Made by a program: the position numbers and the translations under genes. From Gemmataceae bacterium (GTDB taxonomy: Bacteria; Planctomycetota; Planctomycetia; Gemmatales; Gemmataceae), in assembly GCA_019636445.1 (NCBI GenBank), contig JAHBXO010000025.1:1-64000 (forward strand): a stretch of 64,000 nucleotides of DNA, given 5' to 3'. Below the pieces are notes generated by a model. It was not told the DNA's origin and ran no database searches. It was given only the letters and a program-made list of their open reading frames with translations. Positions 36,165 through 43,694 of this stretch are shown piece by piece. Within the stretch, counting starts at the first letter, position 1; each line of letters begins with the position of its first letter.

Positions 36165-37373
36165 TCAGTGCCCGCGTCGGATTTCCGATGGGGGATAGCG
36201 GACCTCGATGCGATAGACTTTTTTCGTCCGGCATTGGATCGCCCACGTTTCGGGATCGATCCGTTCGGGGATTTCGATGCGATGGATGTCCACGGTCGCA
36301 TGGAAACCACGTTCGGAGAAAATATCGATCATCATGCGGATCGCGAGCGGTTCGTCGAGCAGCGGTTCCTCGAAGTTGATCTGTGCGTGCCCCGACATCG
36401 CATGGGCCCGCACGATCGGAATCATCTTCGATTCGATCAAGCCCATCACTTTCATGAATACGGCCGGGTGTTCCGCGTGGTATTGCTCCAGACGTTTGAC
36501 GAGGTCCTGTCTTGCGTGCCGCGCGAGTTCCGTCGCCACCGGGATATTCTGAATCAGTTCGAAGACACCGGGGCTGAGTTCGAGGGAGCTTTGATAGGTG
36601 AACTCTCGGACGATGTTCCGCTGAACTTCGGGAAGGTCCCCTTCGGCGTCGATGAAATGGAAGTGGAAGATTTTCCGCAACGATTGCAGGGCGTCGAATG
36701 TCGTGTCCTTGAACGCCTTGTAACGCTTGCGGCAAAGATCCGGATCCAGGTCGGTGACTCGTTCCTCGAGTAGTTGGCCGATTCCCGATTCGCGGACCTG
36801 CCGGTTGTGTTCGCGGATCGTGCGACCTCGCTTCAGTTGCCGCTCGACGCTCACTTCCTCGGTGACGAAGAGCAGGGCGATGCGGAACATCGGTTTGCCG
36901 AAGGCTGCGTCGTCCGGCCCGACGGCCGCGTCCGGCCGCGAATCGATCATCGCCTGATAAAAGAGCTTCAAACACTCCACCTGCACCTTCGTGCGGGGGA
37001 ATCCGTCGACAATCACACCGTCGCGATATTGCGGATCGAGGAGTTCCTCGAGCAGCAAGCCGATGACTTCCCGATCGCCGACCATCTGGCCGGCGTTCTT
37101 GATGGCGATTGCCTGCGGCGTGGTGAGCAAGTTGCTGATGACGATGGGCGGCGCAGTGATGTCGCGTGCTTCGGCGATGAATGGTGTGTTCGTACCTTTA
37201 CCGGCACCCGGCGCGCCGCCGAGCCAGATGAACTCGCGCGGGAAGACGAGATTCTCCCCATGGTGTTCCTTGAGATCGGCCCAGACCGCCGGAAAGATGA
37301 GCTGGGCGTCTTTGATTTCGAGGTCGCCGCCGGCGGCGGAAGGACGCGGCGCGGTGGCTTGTGATTCGCTCAC
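36165..37373 (-). CDS. Nucleoside monophosphate kinase-like protein with extra C-terminal domain
   Basis: A 402-residue P-loop kinase. The N-terminal half resembles adenylate kinase: Walker A GGAPGAGKGT (52-61), GDREVIGLLLEELLD in the NMP-binding part, and VDGFPRT (122-128), but residues ~165-215 replace the usual LID. About residues 250-402 form an additional domain (LSPGVFELIQNIPVA, RIEVRYPP) that I do not recognise. Adenylate kinase itself is about 215 residues, so this is nearly twice that size. The start codon is GTG at 37373 with GGAG about 10 bases before it. Whether it phosphorylates AMP or another nucleotide cannot be told. Confidence 0.8.
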   Translation of the reverse strand: MSESQATAPRPSAAGGDLEIKDAQLIFPAVWADLKEHHGENLVFPREFIWLGGAPGAGKGTNTPFIAEARDITAPPIVISNLLTTPQAIAIKNAGQMVGDREVIGLLLEELLDPQYRDGVIVDGFPRTKVQVECLKLFYQAMIDSRPDAAVGPDDAAFGKPMFRIALLFVTEEVSVERQLKRGRTIREHNRQVRESGIGQLLEERVTDLDPDLCRKRYKAFKDTTFDALQSLRKIFHFHFIDAEGDLPEVQRNIVREFTYQSSLELSPGVFELIQNIPVATELARHARQDLVKRLEQYHAEHPAVFMKVMGLIESKMIPIVRAHAMSGHAQINFEEPLLDEPLAIRMMIDIFSERGFHATVDIHRIEIPERIDPETWAIQCRTKKVYRIEVRYPPSEIRRGH

Positions 37374-37443
37374 GCGGGCTCCGGTACGAGGAGTGTCAAA
37401 GTATGGATCGCGTGACCGTTTCCATCCCGCGCCGATGCATTCG

Positions 37444-39357
37444 TCAGCCGTTCAACTCGACCGCCTCTTCCCAATGCTCGTAAAGCGCCGGGAGTCTAGC
37501 CTTCGTCTCTTCCAGCGCATCCAATGCGGCTTGGAAACGGGGGGCGTCCTTATAGATCTCACCGTCCTGGAGCATTGCCTCCAACTCTGTCACGCGGGCC
37601 TCGGCGGCGGCGATGTCGGCTTCCACCTCCGCGGCCTTGCGATACGGATACTTCCGCTTCTTCTTCGTTTTTTCCGGCCGGTTCGAGACCGATTCAACCC
37701 TTGCCTCGGCCTTTTTCGGTTTTCCCGACTCGCGCGCCGCTTGCTCCCGATTCGCTCGCAACAACTCGTAGGTGTCGTAGTTCCCGAAAACGATCTCCGG
37801 CCGGCCAAGGTCGCTATCGAATACGATCAGCATGTCCGCGACGCGATTGAGGAAGTATCGGTCGTGGCTGACGCAGATGAGCGTCCCCTCGAACGCTTTC
37901 ACGGCCTCTTCGAGCGCATCGCACGCCCAGATATCCAGGTGATTTGTTGGTTCATCCAACACCAGCACGTTTGCGCCTTCGACCGTCAGTCTCGCTAGTG
38001 CCGCCCGACTACGCTCGCCACCGGAAAGCGACTTGACCGGTTGTTCCACAATCTCGCCCTGGAGCCCAAAGCTGCCAAGCAAGTCTCGCATCTTCTGCTC
38101 GGTCTGTGTGGCGTCATCCTCCGGCCAGACAGCGCGGAGAAGCGTCTTTTCGTCGTCGAGCATCTTCAGATGCTGGTCGAGGTAGCCCAGGTAAACCAAG
38201 TGCCCTCGCTGGACCTTTCCGGAAGTCGGTGGTTCGTCGCCAAGCAGGATACGGAGGAGAGTTGTCTTACCGCAACCGTTCGGGCCGAGAATCCCAACTC
38301 GCCGGCCGCGGAGGATGTCGAAGCTGAGGTTCTCGAACAGGAGTTTGTCGCCAAATCGCTTGGTCAGGTCTTCGCAATGAAAAACGATGTCGCCGGAGCG
38401 GACGGCGTCGCCGAGCTGGATGTTTGGACCGCTGACTTTGGTCGGCTTCTGAACGCGTTCGACCTCCTCCAGCGTCTTCATCCGGCTTTGCGCCTGCTTG
38501 GCGAGCTGGCCGTAGTGCGCCCGGCGGATGTACTCTTCCTGTTTCTCGATGAACTCCTTTTGTGCCTCGTACTCCTTGATTAGCCGTTCATGTTTCTCGT
38601 CGCGCAGGCGGACGTACTGAGTGTAGTTGCCGGGGTAGAGGTTGATCTTGCGGTCGTGCAGCTCGAAGGTGCGGGTTGTCACTTTGTCGAGGAAGTACCG
38701 GTCGTGGCTGACGACGATCATCCCCTGCGGCTGGCGGACGAGGTAGTCTTCGAGCCAGCGCGTGGTCTTGATGTCGAGGTGGTTGCTCGGTTCGTCGAGG
38801 AGCATCACGTCCGGCGCGGCGAGCAGGATCTTCGCGAGGAGGAGCCGGCGTTGTTGTCCACCGCTGAATGTGTTGATCGCACGATGCCAGTCTGTCTTGG
38901 GGAAGCCGAGGCCGGAGAGGACTTCCTCGACGCGGTTGTCGAGTTGGAAGCCGTCCTGCGATTCGAGTTGCTCGTGGAGTCGGTCGTACCGGACCGAGAG
39001 TTGTTTGCGTTCCTGTTCGGTCGTCGCGGTGGCGAGTTGCTCGGCGACGCGGATGAACTCATCTTGCGCGGCAAGGAGTTCGTCGAACGCGGACTTCGCT
39101 TCCTGGAAAATGGTGCGGTCGGCGGGGAACTCAGCCACCTGTCGGAGGACACCGAGCCGGGCACCGGCGTGCAACTTGACCTCGCCGCCGTCGAGCAGGT
39201 CCGGATCGATAAGTGCCTTCAAAAGGGTCGTCTTACCGGCACCGTTCGGACCGACGAACCCGACGCGATCGCGCGCAAACAGCTCGAACGACACGCCTTC
39301 GAACAGGGGCGTGGCGTCGTACCCGCGGGCCAGATCGGTGCATGACAGCAAGAGCAT
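37444..39357 (-). CDS. ABC-F family ATPase (ribosome-associated translation factor type)
   Basis: A 637-residue protein with two ABC ATPase domains and no membrane helices. Walker A is GPNGAGKTTLL (36-46) in the first and GPNGCGKTTLL (~355-365) in the second, signatures are FSGGQQRRL and LSGGERSR, and the inter-domain linker is a charged helical hairpin (FIEKQEEYIRRAHYGQ). A basic stretch and a Uup-like C-terminal coiled coil (EVEADIAAAEARVTELEAML) follow. ABC-F proteins bind the ribosomal E site and resolve stalled translation, some giving antibiotic resistance; which role applies here is open. The ATG at 39357 is preferred to 39375 because the conserved LLSCTDLARGY begins there. Confidence 0.92.
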   Translation of the reverse strand: MLLLSCTDLARGYDATPLFEGVSFELFARDRVGFVGPNGAGKTTLLKALIDPDLLDGGEVKLHAGARLGVLRQVAEFPADRTIFQEAKSAFDELLAAQDEFIRVAEQLATATTEQERKQLSVRYDRLHEQLESQDGFQLDNRVEEVLSGLGFPKTDWHRAINTFSGGQQRRLLLAKILLAAPDVMLLDEPSNHLDIKTTRWLEDYLVRQPQGMIVVSHDRYFLDKVTTRTFELHDRKINLYPGNYTQYVRLRDEKHERLIKEYEAQKEFIEKQEEYIRRAHYGQLAKQAQSRMKTLEEVERVQKPTKVSGPNIQLGDAVRSGDIVFHCEDLTKRFGDKLLFENLSFDILRGRRVGILGPNGCGKTTLLRILLGDEPPTSGKVQRGHLVYLGYLDQHLKMLDDEKTLLRAVWPEDDATQTEQKMRDLLGSFGLQGEIVEQPVKSLSGGERSRAALARLTVEGANVLVLDEPTNHLDIWACDALEEAVKAFEGTLICVSHDRYFLNRVADMLIVFDSDLGRPEIVFGNYDTYELLRANREQAARESGKPKKAEARVESVSNRPEKTKKKRKYPYRKAAEVEADIAAAEARVTELEAMLQDGEIYKDAPRFQAALDALEETKARLPALYEHWEEAVELNG

Positions 39358-39405
39358 GGGAGACCGAAACAACACAACCCGGCGTCGGCCGGGCTGGGAG
39401 GAAAG

Positions 39406-39507
39406 TTAGCGTTTGCTCTTCTTTACGCCTCGGAGCTTGTTTTTTCGTGCCCGGACTCGCTTTTTATTCGCATTGCGGACCGACTTCGGCTTGTGCTGAA
39501 TGCCCAT
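39406..39507 (-). CDS. Small basic protein (33 aa), candidate ribosome-associated
   Basis: An open frame of 33 codons with an ATG at 39507, GGGAG about 6 bases upstream, and a TAA stop. The product is very basic: about 14 of 33 residues are Lys or Arg (NKKRVRARKNKLRG near the middle), with no acidic residue. That composition is typical of tiny ribosomal proteins or RNA-binding peptides, but I do not recognise the family. It ends 48 bp before the ABC-F start on the same strand, so the two may be co-transcribed, which fits a translation role. It is too short for routine gene callers, so this call rests on ribosome-binding site, composition and position. Confidence 0.55.
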   Translation of the reverse strand: MGIQHKPKSVRNANKKRVRARKNKLRGVKKSKR

Positions 39508-39583
39508 CGTGGCTCCCAGATTGCGGTGTTGTACCAAGCTAAGTAGTGTACGAACCGGTACGAAAATGTCCGCCACCGGTTTT

Positions 39584-40420
39584 TCACGCAAGGCATTCGC
39601 GCAGGAATCGAACGCCATGCGCGATATCGCGGAAGCGATCAGCCTGCGTTCCGACTTCGCGTTCGATGCACAGCGGGCCGCGGTAACCAACTTTTTTAAG
39701 CGTTTGTATGAACAGTTTCGTGTTGGTCTGCCCCGAACCCAGTGGGACCTCGGCGCCCCATTCACCCTTCACGGTCGGCCGATTCGCGTCCTTCACGTGC
39801 ACGCTGCGGATATCCGGTGCGAGCAATTCGACGGCGCGGATCGGATCATCCTTGTCGTAAAGCAGCATGTTCGCCGGATCGAAATTCACCTTGAGGTTCG
39901 GGCATTTCAGGTCGTCGAGCGTACGGCGGAGCAGGGTGCTCGTCTCTTGTCCCGTTTCGAACGCGACCGTTATCCCCACGCGGGCGGCCAGGTCCGAAAC
40001 CTGCGCGAGGGTATCGAGGAACGCTTTGCGACCCTCGGCGCCGACTTCGGGAATGAATCCGGCGTGGAGCATGATGTCGGACAAGCCCAAATCTTTTGTG
40101 CGCTGGAGTCCCCAGCGAAAGCGTTCGAGGCGTTCGGGCCGCGTGGCCGGGTCGCCGAAACCACCGGTGCGTTCGATGTGTTGGGGCGTGGTGTAGTCTT
40201 CGCCGGGGAACCCAAGCATGGCCCCGCTCATGCGGAAACCGGCTGCAACTGCCGCTGCGGGCATGCCGTCGCCCTCGCTCCAGGACGCGTGATGCGGATC
40301 GCCACAAGCAATCTGAACGACATCGATGCCGAGCCGGTCCATGAAAGCCTTGAGTTCCGGTACGCTCGTGACCTGAAGCGACCAGCTGCAGACGCCGATG
40401 GCGAGTGGTTCGATGGCCAT
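39584..40420 (-). CDS. Sugar phosphate isomerase/epimerase
   Basis: A 278-residue TIM-barrel isomerase, the family's normal length. Blocks: IGVCSWSLQV at the start, IMLHAGFIPEVG, VAFETGQETS, VNFDPANMLLYDKDDP, SVHVKDANRP and CIEREVG, which supply the metal-binding Glu, Asp and His residues. There is no signal peptide; it is cytosolic. The ATG at 40420 has GAGGA a few bases upstream and begins at the conserved core. It is divergent from the Gfo/Idh gene at 40892 across a 471-bp gap and may be the isomerase partner of that oxidoreductase. Confidence 0.87.
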   Translation of the reverse strand: MAIEPLAIGVCSWSLQVTSVPELKAFMDRLGIDVVQIACGDPHHASWSEGDGMPAAAVAAGFRMSGAMLGFPGEDYTTPQHIERTGGFGDPATRPERLERFRWGLQRTKDLGLSDIMLHAGFIPEVGAEGRKAFLDTLAQVSDLAARVGITVAFETGQETSTLLRRTLDDLKCPNLKVNFDPANMLLYDKDDPIRAVELLAPDIRSVHVKDANRPTVKGEWGAEVPLGSGQTNTKLFIQTLKKVGYRGPLCIEREVGTQADRFRDIAHGVRFLRECLA

Positions 40421-40891
40421 GATCCGTCCTCGGAAGGGTTGCTCGTATCTTCGCGACCGGAGCAAGTCGGGCAAGGGTGGCAGGGCGAATGTCGGATTCT
40501 TCGGATCCGAGTCGGGTTTCCCGGCGGCGTATCGGAGTGGGGTCGTTCGCCAGTCAAATACCTTCAACCGGTAAAAAAGCTTGGAATAAAGCAGAAGCCA
40601 ACAATCCGGTAAAATTTCTGCGATTCGGCATCGGTCGTGCATTTAAGTCATCCACGCGAGTCGCCCAACTCGTTCGCCCGAGAATCGCCCACCAAGGGCG
40701 GGGCCGTCGCCCACGGCCTCGCCCAATTCTCGAAACACCCCATTCGCCATAGACTCCGCTCGCCCCGGAGAACTCCCGGCGGGTTCCGGTCCGGCGCGTT
40801 CGCCCACGCGCCGGCCGGCCCACCGGTCGAGTCGCTTCCCGTGCCTCTTCAGTTCAGCTATACTAACACTTCATTCTTTCGGAGTCGCCAC
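40421..40891. other. Intergenic stretch of 471 bp between divergent genes
   Basis: This separates the isomerase gene (minus) from the Gfo/Idh gene (plus), so it should hold two promoters. It contains one strong hairpin (40679-40732, listed separately). GGAG at 40881-40884 is the ribosome-binding site of the plus-strand gene. I see no further gene; the frame running through it to the Gfo/Idh gene is unlikely to be translated before 40892. Confidence 0.5.
40679..40732. repeat. Two-part inverted repeat (hairpin)
   Basis: Inner arms at 40696-40707 and 40713-40724 pair 11 of 12 positions around the loop cgccc. Outer arms cgagaat (40679-40685) and attctcg (40726-40732) pair perfectly, leaving a 10-nt bulge on one side. 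It lies in the divergent gap, away from either start codon, so it is neither a normal terminator nor clearly an operator. It may be one copy of a dispersed palindromic repeat. Confidence 0.5.
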
Positions 40892-42163
40892 ATGGTATCG
40901 CGTCGCCGCTTCCTGGGTACCGCCATGGCAAGTACGATCTTTACGCCGATGACGTGGGCTGCCACCGATGCCGTTCGAATCGCGATGATCGGCCCGGCGA
41001 ATCGCGGAGCCGCAAATCTCCAGGGTGTTGAGAATGAGAACATCGTCGCGATCTGCGACGTCGATCCGGCCAACGCCGCCAAGGCGCGAAACCAGTTTCC
41101 TAAGGCCGAGTTCTTCACCGACTACCGCAAGATGTACGACAAGTTGTCAAACGCCATCGATGCCGTGGTCATCAGCACGCCGGACCACGTTCACGCGCAC
41201 CCGACGCTGACGGCACTCAAACTCGGCAAGCACGTCTATTGCGAAAAACCGCTCTGTCATTCCGTGGCCGAAGTGCGGGCAGTACGCGAGGCGTTGAAAG
41301 GAACAAAACTCGTAACGCAGATGGGCACGCAGATTCACGCCGGCGACAACTACCGCCGCGTCGTGGAGATCGTGAAGTCCGGCCTTCTCGGCACAGTGAA
41401 TCGTGTGCACGTCTGGAATGGTAGCCGACCGGTCGCGGGTAAGCGAGTTGGTGCGAAGCCAAGCGCACAGTTCGATACCGACCTCTGGCTCGGCCCCGCT
41501 CCCGTCGAGTACTTCGAGGCGACGATCGCCAAGTCCGGCTGGAATTTCGCCTGGCCACACTTCCATTGGCGATGGTGGTGGGAATTTGGCGGTGGCACGC
41601 TTGCCGACCTCGGCTGCCATTACATGGACTTGCCCTTCTGGGCCCTCGACCTGACCGCGCCGAAAAGCGTAATAGCAACCGGCAAGAAGACCTACGAAGG
41701 CGATAACGATACGCCGGATATCATGCAGGTCGATTACCAGTTCCCCGGCGTCCATCTGACGTGGTATCACGGCGTGAACGGCCCTTCGCTCGACGGTTCA
41801 GAGAAGTACGACGGCTTTGGATCGGCCGTCCTGTTTGTCGGCGACAAGGGCAAACTCGTCGCCGACTATGGGAAATACAAACTCCTCCCCGACGCATTCG
41901 CGGCGGGTGTGACGATCCCCACTCCTTCGATCGCGAAGTCGATCGGCCACCATGCGGAATGGCTGAATGCGATCCGCAACGGCGGGCCGACGACATGCAA
42001 CTTCGAGTATAGCGGCCGTCTAACGGAAGCCGTTCTGCTTGGTAACGTCGCGTACCGTAGCGGCGAGGCGATCGAATGGGACGCGAAGACCGCCGCCGTT
42101 ACGAATACCGCCAAGGCGAAGGCGTTCCTTGGCCGCGAATATCGCAAAGGCTGGTCGATCTAA
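40892..42163 (+). CDS. Tat-exported Gfo/Idh/MocA family oxidoreductase
   Basis: A 423-residue oxidoreductase. The Tat motif SRRRFLG (3-9) starts right after the initiating ATG, then the Rossmann site IAMIGPANRGAANL, the family CEKPLCHSV loop with catalytic lysine, and FGGGTLADLGCHYMDLPFW in the C-terminal domain. The ATG at 40892 has GGAG 7-8 bases upstream and gives a correct Tat signal. It resembles planctomycete Gfo/Idh proteins for periplasmic sugar or polyol oxidation. The pseudouridine synthase gene follows 12 bp downstream on the same strand. Confidence 0.9.
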   Translation: MVSRRRFLGTAMASTIFTPMTWAATDAVRIAMIGPANRGAANLQGVENENIVAICDVDPANAAKARNQFPKAEFFTDYRKMYDKLSNAIDAVVISTPDHVHAHPTLTALKLGKHVYCEKPLCHSVAEVRAVREALKGTKLVTQMGTQIHAGDNYRRVVEIVKSGLLGTVNRVHVWNGSRPVAGKRVGAKPSAQFDTDLWLGPAPVEYFEATIAKSGWNFAWPHFHWRWWWEFGGGTLADLGCHYMDLPFWALDLTAPKSVIATGKKTYEGDNDTPDIMQVDYQFPGVHLTWYHGVNGPSLDGSEKYDGFGSAVLFVGDKGKLVADYGKYKLLPDAFAAGVTIPTPSIAKSIGHHAEWLNAIRNGGPTTCNFEYSGRLTEAVLLGNVAYRSGEAIEWDAKTAAVTNTAKAKAFLGREYRKGWSI

Positions 42164-42175
42164 TAAAGCGATCCG

Positions 42176-42907
42176 ATGCCCCTCGACATCCTTTTCGAAG
42201 ATCATCACCTCTTCGTCGTCAACAAGCCGGCGCCGTTGCTCACGCAGGCGCCGGCTCATCTGCCCAGCCTCGAATCGATGGTGAAGTCCCACATCAAGGA
42301 AAAGTACGCCAAGCCGGCGGGCGTATATCTCGGAGTCCCGCATCGACTCGATCGTCCGGTCTCCGGAGTGGTTTGTTTCACTCGGAACACCAAGGCGTCG
42401 CAACGGGTGCATGAGCAATTCGAACATCGCACGGTGACCAAGACTTACTGGGCGCTGGTGGTCGGCCATGTCGAACCGGGCGCGGGCGTTTGGGAAGACT
42501 GGATGATCAAGCTCCACGAAGAATCCCGTAGCGTACGCTCGGAAAGCGGGGTTGCCGGTGCCAAACTCGCCACGCTGGAGTATCGAGTCGTTTCGGATAC
42601 GGATGAAGCGTCGCTATTGGAACTGAATCCCAAGACGGGGCGCATGCACCAGATTCGAGTTCAATGCGCCTGGCGTGGTCATCCGGTGTTGGGTGATTCG
42701 ACGTACGCCGCGGCGCCGCCGTTTGGTCCACCCGCTGAACTTCCTCGCGATCGCGTCATCGCGTTGCACGCGCGCCGTTTGGAGATCGAGCATCCCTTTC
42801 GCAAGACTCGAATGACGTTCGTTGCGCAATTACCCGAATACTGGCCCGCATCGGTGCGGGCGTCCTGCGAGACCGGTACTCTCATAACCCCTTCATCGGA
42901 GGGCTGA
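42176..42907 (+). CDS. RluA family 23S rRNA/tRNA pseudouridine synthase
   Basis: A 243-residue stand-alone RluA-type catalytic domain (no S4 domain). VVNKPAPLL and the catalytic signature PHRLDRPVSG with nucleophile Asp59 are intact, followed by KTYWALVVG and GRMHQIRVQC. It isomerises uridines in rRNA or tRNA to pseudouridine; target sites cannot be assigned. It starts 12 bp after the Gfo/Idh stop and ends 49 bp before the response regulator, so a shared transcript is possible though functionally unrelated. Confidence 0.92.
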   Translation: MPLDILFEDHHLFVVNKPAPLLTQAPAHLPSLESMVKSHIKEKYAKPAGVYLGVPHRLDRPVSGVVCFTRNTKASQRVHEQFEHRTVTKTYWALVVGHVEPGAGVWEDWMIKLHEESRSVRSESGVAGAKLATLEYRVVSDTDEASLLELNPKTGRMHQIRVQCAWRGHPVLGDSTYAAAPPFGPPAELPRDRVIALHARRLEIEHPFRKTRMTFVAQLPEYWPASVRASCETGTLITPSSEG

Positions 42908-42956
42908 TAAAGGAATTAGTAGAGACCGGAACGGTGCAGTCGGCGAGGGTGAGCGT

Positions 42957-43676
42957 GTGCGCGTCCTGCTAGTCGAAGATCAATTGGCCCTTTCCAAGGC
43001 GCTCCGACAAGGATTGGAGGAGGAAGGCTTCGCCGTCGATGCCGCGCTCGACGGCGAAGAGGCGGACGCCAAGGCACGCAGCACGCAATACGACGTTATC
43101 GTGCTCGACGTGATGCTGCCGAAGGTGGACGGGTTGACGTTACTCAAACGTTGGCGGGGCGCGGGAATTTCCACGCACGTCTTGATGCTGACCGCCAAGA
43201 CTTCACTGGGCGACAAGGTCGTTGGACTGGATACCGGCGCGGACGACTATCTTACGAAACCCTTTGAACTCGATGAACTGCTGGCCCGTATTCGAGCGTT
43301 GGTCCGACGGAGCCACCAGGTCAAGGATCCGGTGATCAAGATTTACGATTTGAATCTCGACACCGCGGCACGGCGAGTCACACGTGCCGGACAGCCGATC
43401 CACTTGACGCCGCGTGAATATGCCTTGCTGGAATTCCTGGCGTTCCACCGCGGGAAGGTTGTCACGCGAACGATGATTTGGGAGCACCTGTACGACGAGT
43501 ACGACGAGAATACATCGAACGTCGTGGACGTTTACATTCGCTATTTGCGGAACAAGATTGATAAGGGATTCGAACCGGCGCTCATTCTCACGCGTTGGGG
43601 CGAAGGTTACATGCTTCGCAGCGAGGACGATCCGCCGCCTACTAAGGATCCCAAGGACGTTAAGCGCAAGGGATGA
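42957..43676 (+). CDS. OmpR/PhoB family response regulator
   Basis: A 239-residue two-component regulator. The receiver domain (about 2-115) has LLVEDQ, phosphoacceptor VLDVMLPK (Asp51), T79 and LTKPF (Lys101); a winged-helix DNA-binding domain follows (about 125-222, ending in LRNKIDKG and TRWGEGYML). A short charged tail (PPPTKDPKDVKRKG) closes it. The start codon is GTG at 42957 with GAGGG about 7 bases upstream. It is followed 18 bp later by its cognate sensor kinase, so the pair forms one two-component system. Confidence 0.93.
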   Translation: MRVLLVEDQLALSKALRQGLEEEGFAVDAALDGEEADAKARSTQYDVIVLDVMLPKVDGLTLLKRWRGAGISTHVLMLTAKTSLGDKVVGLDTGADDYLTKPFELDELLARIRALVRRSHQVKDPVIKIYDLNLDTAARRVTRAGQPIHLTPREYALLEFLAFHRGKVVTRTMIWEHLYDEYDENTSNVVDVYIRYLRNKIDKGFEPALILTRWGEGYMLRSEDDPPPTKDPKDVKRKG

Positions 43677-43694
43677 CGCGAATCGGGCCTGACC

